The notes: a model not told the origin generated them from the sequence alone. A stretch of DNA of 64,000 bases from Niastella populi (GCF_002078015.1 NZ_LWBP01000112.1:106717-170716); one strand, 5' to 3'. Counted from the stretch's first letter, positions 34,302 through 42,246 are shown. Translations and numbers: made by a program.

Positions 34302-34365
34302 TTACCGGTTACCGGGTTAAGCGACTTTTGTATTTTAAGTTTATTTGTTGTAATTTCTATAAGCT

Positions 34366-34403
34366 AAAGGCATGAAGATTTACTCTTTGTGCCTTTTGTT
34401 TTT
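34366..34403 (+). terminator. Intrinsic terminator of deacetylase gene
   Basis: AAAGGCA and TGCCTTT, extended by AAGA/TCTT across a TG/TG mismatch, followed by TGTTTTT. It is 65 bases past the stop. The rest of the gap up to the next gene holds an ATTAGCACATT word block and a GTGT/ACAC inverted repeat near the start of the next gene. Confidence 0.7.
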
Positions 34404-34614
34404 CATTGGCAAATCAGCACATTATCAAATTAGCACATTGACTTTAGTTGCACAAGCGTTTTGTTAAACCATATATTTAGTTCTTCCTTCACATAAAGTA
34501 TTATTAAAAGGTGTAAGTGGCTGTTCAATGGCATAATAATCGATCTACCATATAAGAAGGAAACCGGCCGCAGGTAAGTTTTCTTCACGATTGTGTATGC
34601 TTAAACACACCTAA

Positions 34615-36114
34615 ATGAAACGAGTCACAACCATCAGCACTTCAATAATACTATTGTTATTATTGTTTGGCGGCGCCCGGAACAGGGCTGCTGCACAGGT
34701 ATCGGTGCAGGTTTCATACCAGACGTTCTACAACGAGCTGGAGCCATATGGAAACTGGATCGATTATCCTGAATACGGATACGTCTGGCGCCCTGATCTG
34801 GGAGCAGGGTTCCGGCCTTACAGCACCAATGGTCATTGGGTTTTTACCAATGATTACGGGTGGATGTGGGTTTCGAATTACGATTGGGGCTGGGCGCCGT
34901 TCCACTATGGCCGCTGGTTCTATGACGAGTATTACGGCTGGCTTTGGATGCCGGGATATGAATGGTCGCCCGCATGGGTTTGCTGGCGAACCGGAGGTAA
35001 CTATTACGGCTGGGCGCCGCTGGGGCCGCAATTCAGTATTAGCGTCAACCTTTCTTTTGGTCGCTATAACCCGCCTTCCAACTACTGGTGTTTTGTTGAC
35101 AGGCGATACATTGCTTCGCCACGTATATACGACTATTGTGTAGGGGTGCAACGGAATACAACCATCATCAACAACACCACCATCATCAACAATTACCATC
35201 GCGAGCGCAACGTTTTTGTAACCGGTGGACCGGGCCGGCGCGAAGCGGAGCGGTACAGCCGGTCGCCTATCAGGTCTGCTTCTGTTCGCGATGCCGGCAG
35301 GCCGGGCAGAACCGGTTTCCGTAATAATGAAGTGGCGGTATACCGGCCACGGGTAAACCGCGATAATAACCGGTATGCGCCAGGCAGGGTAGAACGGTTT
35401 AACCGCGATCAACGTAATAACCTGGCCGATAACAGGCCCGGAGGTGAGAATGGCAACCGGCGTTTCAATAACAATATGGAAAGAAGGGGTGATAATGGCC
35501 GCGGTTTTCAGGATCGCCGCCAGCAACAGGAGCGAATGATGCGTGAACGGAATAACGATGCTAATAACCGTCGCCAGTTTAACGACCGCCGCCAGCAACA
35601 GGAACAAATGATGCGTGGAAGGAATAACGAGGCTGATAACCGGCGGCAGTTTGAAGAACGGCGTCAGCAACAGGAGCGGGTAATGCGTGAGCGAAATAAC
35701 GAGGCCAATAACCGTCGCCAGTTTAACGACCGCCGCCAGCAACAGGAGCGAATGATGCGTGAACGGAATAACGAGGCCAATAACCGGCGGCAGTTTGAAG
35801 AACGCCGCCAGCAGCAGGAACGGATGATGCGTGAGCGAAATAACGAAGCCAATAATCGCCGCCAGTTTGAAGTACGCCGCCAGCAGCAGGAACGGGTAAT
35901 GCGTGAACGGCAACAGCGGCCACAATTTGAACGGCGTGGAGGCCAGGATCAGGAAAGCCAACCCCGGGATATCGGGGCCGGCCGTGGCGGATTTGGCGGA
36001 TTCAGGGGGCGGCAACCACAACAACCTCAGCCTCAGGCCCAACAGTCGCCCCAGCAGGGTGGCGATAGGGGAGAAAAGGGCCAGGGCAGGGGCGGCTGGC
36101 GCCGGAATGGATAA
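34615..36114 (+). CDS. DUF6600-type Trp/Tyr/Gly-rich protein with 24-residue Arg/Gln/Asn repeats
   Basis: 499 residues. Signal peptide (1-27, MKRVTTISTSIILLLLLFGG). Residues 33-140 form the aromatic DUF6600-like domain with repeated WG and YG words (LEPYGNWIDYPEYGYVWRP, WGWAPFHYGRWFYDE, YGWAPLGPQF). A basic Asn/Arg linker (180-296) leads to five and a half copies of a 24-residue unit, RRQFNDRRQQQERMMRERNN plus a variable four-residue end, and a Gly/Gln/Pro tail. The repeats should be a long charged helix or a disordered, RNA- or polyanion-binding segment. Exported; function unknown. A terminator follows. Confidence 0.9.
   Translation: MKRVTTISTSIILLLLLFGGARNRAAAQVSVQVSYQTFYNELEPYGNWIDYPEYGYVWRPDLGAGFRPYSTNGHWVFTNDYGWMWVSNYDWGWAPFHYGRWFYDEYYGWLWMPGYEWSPAWVCWRTGGNYYGWAPLGPQFSISVNLSFGRYNPPSNYWCFVDRRYIASPRIYDYCVGVQRNTTIINNTTIINNYHRERNVFVTGGPGRREAERYSRSPIRSASVRDAGRPGRTGFRNNEVAVYRPRVNRDNNRYAPGRVERFNRDQRNNLADNRPGGENGNRRFNNNMERRGDNGRGFQDRRQQQERMMRERNNDANNRRQFNDRRQQQEQMMRGRNNEADNRRQFEERRQQQERVMRERNNEANNRRQFNDRRQQQERMMRERNNEANNRRQFEERRQQQERMMRERNNEANNRRQFEVRRQQQERVMRERQQRPQFERRGGQDQESQPRDIGAGRGGFGGFRGRQPQQPQPQAQQSPQQGGDRGEKGQGRGGWRRNG
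35503..35910 (+). repeat. 72-bp coding tandem repeat in DUF6600 gene
   Basis: Five full and one partial in-frame copies of a 72-bp unit encoding RRQFxxRRQQQExxMRxRNN plus four residues. Copies differ mostly at third positions and at a few codons (ND/EE/EV, M/V, E/D), so it is an in-frame array that can change length without frameshift. Confidence 0.9.
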
Positions 36115-36137
36115 TAAAATGCAACTTTTTCAGTTTC

Positions 36138-36165
36138 AAAAAGGGCCGAAAGGCTCTTTTTGCAT
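36138..36165 (+). terminator. Intrinsic terminator after the DUF6600 gene
   Basis: AAAAAGGGCC and GGCTCTTTTT pair with one G-T around a GAAA tetraloop; the T-run is part of the stem. About 24 bases after the stop. Confidence 0.7.
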
Positions 36166-36344
36166 TACCGTAAGGCATTATAAAAAGTGTGTGCAACGTA
36201 CCTGATTGAGAATTTGTCATAAAGGCCGGAAAATCATCGTATCCGGCTAAACTAATTGGTAAATTTGTAGTCTGAGTGCGGGATGTACAGCGATTTGCAA
36301 TTCCAATAGTATCAACTACGACAATCATATTTGTAAACAAAAAA

Positions 36345-37070
36345 ATGAAAACTGTGCAAGTAAGAAAAAATGCTTTTTTGGTTTTGGGAGCACTGTCTTT
36401 TTTAACCGTTTTGTTAAGTGGCTGTTTGAAAGAGGCGCAAAATTCCACAGTCACTCCTAAAACGTACATTTCTCTTTTGCATCTGGCTCCGAGAGCACCA
36501 TCGGTGGAAGTTTATTTTGATAATACCAAGGCTTCATCGGCTATCAGTTATGGCATGGTATCACCCAGCTATTCAGCCCTCGAGCCCGGTACGTTTGGCA
36601 TCTCCTTTAAAAAGGCATCTTCCGATAGTGTGGTAGCCAGCCTTTCATCGGCGTTTTATGATTCATTAAGTTATTATACGCTCGTATTGTACAATACCGA
36701 TCCAACCCATGTTGGTGCATTACGTATCAAGGATGATTACAGAAGTTTAACATCCGATAAATCGTTTTACCGTTTTTTTCATCTGAGCCCCGATGTAGGC
36801 GCGGTAGATCTGTATTTCGATAACAACCTTATTGATCCCAGCCGTCAGTATGCCGACAATGCAGCGGGCAGCTTTTACAATGAATTCAATTCAATAACAC
36901 CCAACACGCACAGTGTGGTTGTTAAGAAAGCCAATTCCGATTCTGTAGTTGCCTCTTTGTCTTCTGTAACACTGAGCGCCGGTAATGCATTTACATTGTA
37001 TTTAAAAGGAGTTTCCGGTGGAACGGGTAGCAACGCAGTATTGCTCGATTATCTGCAGGCTGCCGATTAA
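36345..37070 (+). CDS. DUF4397 lipoprotein
   Basis: 241 residues from the ATG opening the lipoprotein signal (MKTVQVRKNAFLVLGALSFL then TVLLSGC); the frame extends upstream without signal sequence. The mature protein has two related halves, each with the words YISLLHLAPRAPSVEVYFDN or YRFFHLSPDVGAVDLYFDNN, typical of DUF4397, and twice KKASSDSVVASLSS or KKANSDSVVASLSS, so an internal duplication is visible. Probably a surface or periplasmic beta-rich lipoprotein. A TAAATTTG box lies 78 bases upstream. The function is unknown. Confidence 0.9.
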   Translation: MKTVQVRKNAFLVLGALSFLTVLLSGCLKEAQNSTVTPKTYISLLHLAPRAPSVEVYFDNTKASSAISYGMVSPSYSALEPGTFGISFKKASSDSVVASLSSAFYDSLSYYTLVLYNTDPTHVGALRIKDDYRSLTSDKSFYRFFHLSPDVGAVDLYFDNNLIDPSRQYADNAAGSFYNEFNSITPNTHSVVVKKANSDSVVASLSSVTLSAGNAFTLYLKGVSGGTGSNAVLLDYLQAAD

Positions 37071-37105
37071 GCGATTGTACAAACAACGTTGTTCAACTTT
37101 ATAAT

Positions 37106-37143
37106 ATGCGTCCTGACGGTGTCGCCGGGACGCATTTTTTTTT
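37106..37143 (+). terminator. Intrinsic terminator of DUF4397 gene
   Basis: ATGCGTCC and GGACGCAT pair perfectly around a 14-base loop that itself has a small stem, followed by nine T. The next 260 bases before the small ORF show no feature. Confidence 0.85.
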
Positions 37144-37406
37144 GTGGTTAACACATGGGTTTTATTTGGATAGCATTCAAAAAAGATTTAATTTTTAGAT
37201 AACTTTTTAAACACCCTTTTTACAGCCGGATTTTTGAATTTTGTAATCGAAATGTCAAGTCTCACCCCAATTTACTTTCCGGTACTGTACCCAATGAACT
37301 TTTTGGTTTTTATGATGTTTGGTTCGTAGCAGGTTTACATAGTGCAGGTTTGCATTTACCTATTGAAATTGGGCCACCATCTGATAACTATAAAAAGTTG
37401 GAACGT

Positions 37407-37631
37407 ATGAAAAAATCACAGGCAGCCATATTTTCTCCTTCAATGGAGTTGCCGGTTATTACCAGGAAGCTTACCCGCCGAAGCAAAAGAAGAAAGCTTA
37501 ACACGGCTATCGATCCCCAACAAAACGTTGTTCCGCCACCAGGGGAGGAACTGATCGAAAAACTGAACCGCATCGGGCAGGAATACCCGTTTTGTGTGTG
37601 TTTTAAGGCCAAATTACACGACCTATTATAA
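37407..37631 (+). CDS. Small protein of an EYPFC family, copy 1
   Basis: 74 residues from the ATG chosen; an upstream TTG would add 19 residues. N-terminal half: MKKSQAAIFSPSMEL and a basic run (RKLTRRSKRRKLN). C-terminal half: VVPPPGEELIEKLNRIGQEY followed by PFCVCFKAKLHDLL. The pattern PPxEExxxxLNxIxxEYPFC is shared with the next gene downstream, so both are real and homologous. No signal peptide or membrane segment. I do not recognise the family. A conserved C-terminal Cys motif behind a variable basic N-terminus could be a peptide precursor, a toxin/antitoxin-size regulator, or a binding module. Confidence 0.7.
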   Translation: MKKSQAAIFSPSMELPVITRKLTRRSKRRKLNTAIDPQQNVVPPPGEELIEKLNRIGQEYPFCVCFKAKLHDLL

Positions 37632-37942
37632 TTTTATCTATATACGATTTAGTTAATAATGGGTGTAAGTATTTTTCCCTATTGGCCCTTTTTTTCCTGA
37701 AATTGCGATGAGATTTTTTGTTAAAAGCTGGTGTACTAATATTTTTTGATCTATCTTTGAGCAGATAGTAATTCTCAAAACACCTTTCTTTCCTTTTTCC
37801 CGTTTGCCATTGAATTAACGACAACGATCTGATTCTTTTTCTTGCCTATATGAACGAGCCCAATCTGATTTTTAAGTAGCGTTCGTATCCATTGGAAAGC
37901 CTGTTTAATTACATCTATTTCATTACTTGTAAATTTTGGCGC

Positions 37943-38152
37943 ATGAAAAAGAAAACTTTCACATTGGTAAATGCTACCAGCAGTACTACTACCCACACCT
38001 TCGAGAACACCACTACAGCAGAAAGGCTTTTGCTTGATAACGCAATGCCTGTTCCTCCCAGTGAAGAAACAGTAGCCCGTTTAAATGCTATTGCACGTGA
38101 ATATCCTTTCTGTGCATACATGAAGCAGAATAATAACCTGTTTTTACTGTAG
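37943..38152 (+). CDS. Small protein of an EYPFC family, copy 2
   Basis: 69 residues from the ATG preceded by TAAATTTTGGCGC, a near -7 box. N-terminal half: MKKKTFTLVNATSSTTTHTF; C-terminal half: VPPSEETVARLNAIAREY followed by PFCAYMKQNNNLFLL. Compared with copy 1, the N-termini differ in sequence but the C-terminal 30 residues match in P, E, LN, I and EYPFC positions. There is no signal peptide. Convergent with the CPBP protease gene whose stop lies 10 bases away. Function unknown. Confidence 0.7.
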   Translation: MKKKTFTLVNATSSTTTHTFENTTTAERLLLDNAMPVPPSEETVARLNAIAREYPFCAYMKQNNNLFLL

Positions 38153-38162
38153 TTCGGGTGCT

Positions 38163-39092
38163 TTACAATCCTTTATAAATATGCCCCAGGTATCCTGCCA
38201 GCTCCATGAGCCAGGCGATGCCGAGGTGTACTATTAGTCCTCCCCAGATACTACGCGTATTATAGACTACAGCGCCAAGAATAATACCACCGAAAAAGGA
38301 GGTTATGCATTCGAAAAGGGGCTTTCCAAAATGTATGGAACAGTAGAAGGCCGCAACCGGTAAGATGGCATGTTTTCCGGCAAAGCGGGCAAACGCAAGC
38401 ACCAAAAATCCACGAAAGAAAAGTTCTATCGTCACGAAATCAATCCCATAGGAGAGCTCATAGAGTAATTTCCAGGGAAAAGCATGTTGTACGTACTGAT
38501 CGATAAAATCGATACGCTGCACTCTGGGATACTTGCGCAGAAAATCGTTCCGCGTGGCGGCAAATGCTATCAGGGGAACCATAACCGCGAGCAAAAGCAA
38601 ATATGGCCTGATATTAAAGCCTTTGGTTTGTAAACCGGCCAGTGGTTTTTCAAACCGGCCCCATTGCCAGGTGGCGATCACCAGCGAGGCGGTCACCACC
38701 AGCTTTAAAGGCCAGTCGATCACCCGGTACCAGTACCGGTTCCAGGGAGCAGGAATGTGCTGGGTGATATAGCCCGATGCTTCTTCGAAAGTGATCTTGA
38801 TGGCGAAAATGGCCGGCGCAACCAGCAACAGTACAAAAAAGAACCGGTTGTTGGGAATAGTATCGGCGGCAACCAGGAATTGCAGTAGCCAGGCCATGGA
38901 AAAAACAAAACCGAACAGCACAAAGAACCCCAGTATTCGTAGGGGCCATGATTGTATGGATATGATGGCGGCGTTTATGCCAAGGGTATAATTACAGAAT
39001 ATGGCTATGGCTACGAGCAGGGTAGTGAGCAGGAAGACGGTGCGGTTGATACTTTGAAGGTAGTTGCGCAGATAACCGAGGATCTCATTCAT
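38163..39092 (-). CDS. CPBP family intramembrane metalloprotease
   Basis: 309 residues from the ATG that gives a short cytoplasmic N-terminus (MNEILGYLRNYLQ); the upstream frame extension is not supported. About eight hydrophobic segments. The Abi/CPBP core is at residues 215-300: TIELFFRGFLVLAFARF (EExxxR motif with the first Glu replaced by Ile), the FYCSIHFGKPLFE histidine and GGLIVHLGIAWLMEL with the second histidine. Known members process membrane proteins or act as bacteriocin/peptide self-immunity factors. The replaced Glu makes activity uncertain. The convergent small EYPFC genes are neighbours, without a proven link. Confidence 0.85.
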   Translation of the reverse strand: MNEILGYLRNYLQSINRTVFLLTTLLVAIAIFCNYTLGINAAIISIQSWPLRILGFFVLFGFVFSMAWLLQFLVAADTIPNNRFFFVLLLVAPAIFAIKITFEEASGYITQHIPAPWNRYWYRVIDWPLKLVVTASLVIATWQWGRFEKPLAGLQTKGFNIRPYLLLLAVMVPLIAFAATRNDFLRKYPRVQRIDFIDQYVQHAFPWKLLYELSYGIDFVTIELFFRGFLVLAFARFAGKHAILPVAAFYCSIHFGKPLFECITSFFGGIILGAVVYNTRSIWGGLIVHLGIAWLMELAGYLGHIYKGL

Positions 39093-39113
39093 AGATATCC
39101 TAAAGTACAATGA

Positions 39114-39130
39114 AATCGGCAATCGGCAAT
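39114..39130. repeat. Word repeat (ATCGGCAATCGGCAATC)
   Basis: Two exact copies of ATCGGCA in tandem directly before copy 2 of the 36-bp element; same word as at 6330 and 32977. Confidence 0.4.
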
Positions 39131-39166
39131 CGTGAAACCCCGACTTCATCGGGGCAGGCTGTGAAA
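39131..39166 (+). repeat. Dispersed 36-bp element, copy 2
   Basis: CGTGAAACCCCGACTTCATC followed by GGGGCAGGCTGTGAAA; only one base differs from the inverted copy at 33068-33103. CCCCGA and TCGGGG form a short hairpin. Confidence 0.6.
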
Positions 39167-39200
39167 TGCCGCATTATTTGTTCTGCCAGCCTGTTGGCCG

Positions 39201-39240
39201 GAACTAAGAACTATGAACTGAGAACTATGAACTAAGAATG
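39201..39240. repeat. Word repeat (GAACTAAGAACTATGAACTG)
   Basis: Four to five tandem degenerate copies of GAACTAA, GAACTAT and GAACTGA. It is the reverse complement family of AGTTCATAGTTC seen at 41260 and 51512. Confidence 0.55.
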
Positions 39241-39258
39241 ATTTATGCGAAAATAATA

Positions 39259-39290
39259 ACGCCAGTCCTGGCAATGACCGGGACTGGCGT
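39259..39290 (-). terminator. Terminator hairpin downstream of plsX
   Basis: ACGCCAGTCC and GGACTGGCGT pair perfectly (10 bp) around a 12-base loop; on the minus strand TATTATTTT follows. The T-tract is interrupted but the stem is strong. Confidence 0.65.
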
Positions 39291-39322
39291 TTATAATTTA
39301 GTTGATGGATTCCTTTTCTGCG

Positions 39323-40279
39323 TTATGCGTTCGGCGTTATGCTTGCTTTCATTTTACCCATCAGGTCGGTGGCGATCATTTTTTGTGCAAGATGGATCAT
39401 ATTGCTGAAGGCTTTGGCGTGGGAAATACCATGACCGATAATAACCGGTTTGGCAACGCCCAGTACCGGGGTTCCGCCATACAGTTCAAAATTAAAACGA
39501 TCGAGGTACTCGTGTTTTAATTCTTTCCGGTGGGTGATCTCATACAATGACTCGGCCATTTTAAGGATCACATTCCCGGTAAACCCGTCGCACACCATTA
39601 CATCGGCTTTATCGAGTAAGATATCGCGGCCTTCCACATTGCCCACAAAGTTGATCTGGCTGTTTTCTTTCAGCAGGGGGTAGGTGCTTTGAGCAAGCAG
39701 GTTACCCTTGCCTTCTTCTTCCCCAATATTCAATAAGGCAACGCGCGGGTTATCAATACCCAGGATATGCTTTGCATACAGGGAACCCAACAGGGCAAAC
39801 TGGTTCAGGTGCTCGGGTTTGCAGTCGGCGTTGAGGCCAACATCGAGCAATAAACCGGTGTTACCGTTGTCTTTAGGAATAATGGTAGAAATGGTAGGCC
39901 GTTGAACGCCTTCGATGGGTTTAATACTATACATGGCGCCCACAAGCATGGCTCCGGTATTGCCGGCGCTTATAAATGCGCCCGCTTTTCCTGTAGCCAG
40001 CAGGTGAAAGCCCACAGCAATAGATGATTGCTGCTTTTCTTTCAATGCTTTGGTAGGAGATTCGTTATAATCTATTACCTGGGGGGCGTGAAAAACACGA
40101 ACCTTTTCGGCCGGTATCTGATGTTGCTGCAGTAATGGATTTATCTGCGCTTCATCGCCCACTAAAAACAACAGAGCCGGATCTACAGCTTCTGTCAGGT
40201 AATCGCGGACGCCCTTTACTGCTTCCAGTGGTGCAAAGTCTCCGCCCATCATGTCTAAACAGATAGTCATTTCCGGCAA
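39323..40279 (-). CDS. plsX: Phosphate acyltransferase PlsX
   Basis: 318 residues. Motifs: CLDMMGGDFAPLEAVKG at the N-terminus, DYNESPTKALKEKQQSSIAV near 100, FISAGNTGAMLVGAMY near 132, and DVMVCDGFTGNVILKMAE near 235, all typical of PlsX. Known reaction: acyl-ACP plus phosphate to acyl-phosphate, the first step of phospholipid synthesis with PlsY, on the cytoplasmic face of the inner membrane. It follows rpmF and the yceD gene on the same strand, the conserved cluster order of many bacteria, but a hairpin terminator separates it from rpmF, which may reduce read-through. Confidence 0.95.
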   Translation of the reverse strand: MPEMTICLDMMGGDFAPLEAVKGVRDYLTEAVDPALLFLVGDEAQINPLLQQHQIPAEKVRVFHAPQVIDYNESPTKALKEKQQSSIAVGFHLLATGKAGAFISAGNTGAMLVGAMYSIKPIEGVQRPTISTIIPKDNGNTGLLLDVGLNADCKPEHLNQFALLGSLYAKHILGIDNPRVALLNIGEEEGKGNLLAQSTYPLLKENSQINFVGNVEGRDILLDKADVMVCDGFTGNVILKMAESLYEITHRKELKHEYLDRFNFELYGGTPVLGVAKPVIIGHGISHAKAFSNMIHLAQKMIATDLMGKMKASITPNA

Positions 40280-40312
40280 CGAGGCTTATTTTATTATAAT
40301 AATAAAGGAAAT

Positions 40313-40341
40313 AAAAAAAAGGGGCTTAATATAATTAAGCC
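40313..40341 (-). terminator. Hairpin terminator overlapping the rpmF stop codon
   Basis: GGCTTAAT and ATTAAGCC pair perfectly around a 3-base loop, spanning the TAA of rpmF; on the minus strand CCCC then eight T follow. It lies before plsX and could limit plsX transcription relative to rpmF. Confidence 0.65.
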
Positions 40342-40517
40342 TTTTCTGATACTACTTTTCCTTTATAGTATAATTTACCTTCACTCACGTGAGCGCGGTG
40401 GCGTACGTGCGTTTCACCAGTTGTGCTGTCTTTGCTTAAAGTTACTTTCTCAGCCTTATAGTGGGTTCTTCTTTTAGCACCCCGTTGTTGGGAATGTCTC
40501 CGTTTTGGATTAGGCAT
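40335..40517 (-). CDS. rpmF: Ribosomal protein bL32
   Basis: 60 residues, full length. MPNPKRRHSQQRGAKRRTHY at the N-terminus is the family signature; the middle HVRHRAHVSEGKLYYKGKVV matches the rest, without the zinc-ribbon cysteines of some species. Part of the large ribosomal subunit. It stands between the yceD-like gene (31 bases upstream) and plsX, the common arrangement, and is probably transcribed from a promoter before the yceD-like gene. Confidence 0.97.
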   Translation of the reverse strand: MPNPKRRHSQQRGAKRRTHYKAEKVTLSKDSTTGETHVRHRAHVSEGKLYYKGKVVSEKA

Positions 40518-40548
40518 ACACTCAAATTTATAACGTCAAATAAAATAA

Positions 40549-41094
40549 TCAGTTGTCTTCCAGGTCTTTAAACTTCTCCAATCCTTTCCATAAAGGATTC
40601 ACGGATGGTTTCTGCTCCTCGAGTTTTTTTAGCATCTCCAACACTTCTTTATTACAGTGCGGACCGCCCATTTCATCATCTGCACACATCCGTTGCATTG
40701 GAATGCTCAGGTTGATGAATTCATATATCCAGTCGGCAGTGTGCAAATGGCTTTCGCCTTTTGAAATGTAATAAACATCAGGATCTTCTTCCTGTTCGTT
40801 CATTACATCCGGTTCGTCAACCATTTTAACCACGAGGTTGAACTCATCCCACAATTCCAGTGGCAAATTATTGCCGCAACGATCGCAGGTTACTTCGAGT
40901 TTACCACCCACTTCAAACTTCAGCAGCATAAAGCCGTTTTGCTTATCCAGCGTCAGTTTTACATGTGCAGTGCAGTTCCGGAAGTCCTGCTCCTGGTATT
41001 CTACAAAGAACTTATCGTCGATGGTATATTCAAACTCATGAGTGCCCGGTTTCAATCCTACAAAAGCTATATCGTAATTCCGTCGGCTGTTCAT
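40549..41094 (-). CDS. YceD/DUF177 family protein
   Basis: 181 residues. The DUF177 domain shows the zinc-like pair C-D-R-C in EVTCDRCGNNLPLELWDEF and the later cysteines C-ADDEMGGPH-C; VDEPDVMNEQEEDPDVYYI is the acidic loop typical of the family. Members are encoded next to rpmF in many bacteria and contribute to 23S rRNA accumulation. The exact function remains unclear. A TACCTTTG box lies 24 bases upstream of the start. Confidence 0.9.
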   Translation of the reverse strand: MNSRRNYDIAFVGLKPGTHEFEYTIDDKFFVEYQEQDFRNCTAHVKLTLDKQNGFMLLKFEVGGKLEVTCDRCGNNLPLELWDEFNLVVKMVDEPDVMNEQEEDPDVYYISKGESHLHTADWIYEFINLSIPMQRMCADDEMGGPHCNKEVLEMLKKLEEQKPSVNPLWKGLEKFKDLEDN

Positions 41095-41117
41095 GAACTA
41101 CCCTTTTAAAGAGTTTG

Positions 41118-41125
41118 CAAAGGTA
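41118..41125 (-). promoter_or_regulatory. -7 element TACCTTTG upstream of the yceD-rpmF operon
   Basis: Exact TAnnTTTG match on the minus strand, 24 bases before the start codon of the yceD-like gene. The -33 position has no TTTG at 19-21 bases; one occurs 12 bases upstream. Confidence 0.4.
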
Positions 41126-41259
41126 GGGATTCTCAGGCAAACAGGTAATGTTAAATACAAAAAAATGGCAAAAAATGCCGTTATGTTACCCAAATGCCGC
41201 CCGCGAGCCCCGTATTTTGATGTAAAATTAATATAAATGAGTGAGTTTCAGGTTGCCGG

Positions 41260-41365
41260 TTCTTAGTTCATAGTTCACAGTTCATAGTTCACAGTTCATA
41301 GTTCATAGTTCACAGTTCTCAGTTCACAGTTCATAGTTCTTAGTTCTCAGTTCTTAGTTTTTGGT
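41260..41365. repeat. Long word repeat (AGTTCATAGTTCACAGTTC)
   Basis: About 12 near-tandem copies of an 8-9 base word: AGTTCATAG, AGTTCACAG, AGTTCTCAG, AGTTCTTAG. It lies past the yceD start and runs into the last codons of the sugar transferase gene. The same family occurs at 39201, 48191 and 51512. No two adjacent units are guaranteed identical, which distinguishes it from a simple microsatellite. Confidence 0.7.
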
Positions 41366-42178
41366 TTTCAGCTCTTTGTTCCGGGTTGGCGCAACCACCT
41401 TTGTGTAGGTAGATTTCAGGATCACCGGCTGGTGACTTTCAACCGGTTTGGTTTTCAACTCGTTGCCTCGTTGCCAGGTTGCTTCGTTGCAATGCAGCCC
41501 TGATGCCGCATTTCCTTTTTTGCCCCGTACCAGAAACATGACCAGCTGCAGGGCGGTACTATATATAATATATACGTCGAGCTGCATGCCGGCATGCTGT
41601 ACATACCAGGCATCCCATTCAAATCTTTTCAGAATGCATTCCCGGCTAACGACTTTCCCATGAAAGCCTTTTACCTGGGCCAAACCGGTTATGCCGGGTT
41701 TTACCAGGTTGCGGAGTTTGTAACCGGCGATAACTTCAGCAAAATCATTACAATCGGAATGCATATGGGGGCGGGGACCAACAACACTCATGTGCCCCAG
41801 CAGCACATTAAAAAACTGGGGCAGTTCATCGAGGTTCGACTGCCTGAGGAACCACCCCAGTGGTGTTACTGAATCCTCTTCTATCGCTGTGTACTTAGTA
41901 TGCGCTGCCGGGTTATGAGCCAGCGTACGTAATTTATAGCAGGTAAACGATCGGCCTCCACGACCGGTACGTTTTTGTAAAAAGAAAACCGGGCCTTTTG
42001 AAGTGAGCTTTATCAATAAAGCCAGCACCGGTAATAACCAGCTTAACAGGGTTATTATGACAGCCGTTGCAAACAATATATCTACTATTCGTTTGCAAAC
42101 GAAATAGCCCCTTTTGTTATCAACATATTTTCGTAAGACGGTCCTTTTTAATAAAGGCAACCTTTTTTCAGGAATCAT
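41354..42178 (-). CDS. Bacterial sugar transferase (polyprenyl-phosphate sugar phosphotransferase type)
   Basis: 274 residues. One N-terminal hydrophobic helix pair (about 28-60, LFATAVIITLLSWLLPVLAL), then the catalytic domain with SKGPVFFLQKRTGRGGRSFT, CYKLRTL, FLRQSNLDELPQFFNVLLG and the DxR-like HMSVVGPRPHM signature, and VKPGITGLAQVKGF. This is the WbaP/PglC C-terminal fold. Known reaction: transfer of sugar-1-phosphate to undecaprenyl phosphate, starting a surface glycan at the inner membrane. The C-terminal 40 residues are a Lys/Thr-rich tail. It opens the glycan/radical SAM region and is divergent from the nucleotidyltransferase gene. Confidence 0.93.
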   Translation of the reverse strand: MIPEKRLPLLKRTVLRKYVDNKRGYFVCKRIVDILFATAVIITLLSWLLPVLALLIKLTSKGPVFFLQKRTGRGGRSFTCYKLRTLAHNPAAHTKYTAIEEDSVTPLGWFLRQSNLDELPQFFNVLLGHMSVVGPRPHMHSDCNDFAEVIAGYKLRNLVKPGITGLAQVKGFHGKVVSRECILKRFEWDAWYVQHAGMQLDVYIIYSTALQLVMFLVRGKKGNAASGLHCNEATWQRGNELKTKPVESHQPVILKSTYTKVVAPTRNKELKTKN

Positions 42179-42246
42179 AGTATTCTTAATACAAGTATAC
42201 GGCCAATCATTTTATACAGTTGCCTTTAATCAACAATACTTACTGC

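Noticed and set aside
35503..35910. Regular 72-bp repeats, CRISPR-like at first sight
   Set aside because: Units are contiguous without spacers and in frame with a protein; this is a coding tandem repeat.
34714..36042. 442-codon open frame on the minus strand opposite the DUF6600 gene
   Set aside because: It mirrors the repeat-rich, GC-rich coding sequence on the other strand; its translation is low-complexity Leu/Ile/His/Thr without domains, while the plus frame has signal peptide and domain motifs.
37603..37996. Two minus-strand frames of 73 codons between the small EYPFC genes
   Set aside because: They overlap the conserved plus-strand module and have no relation to each other or to a domain.
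41260..41365. Tandem AGTTCATAG words as a CRISPR or simple microsatellite
   Set aside because: Units are only 8-9 bases, degenerate, and without unique spacers; microsatellites would be exact copies.
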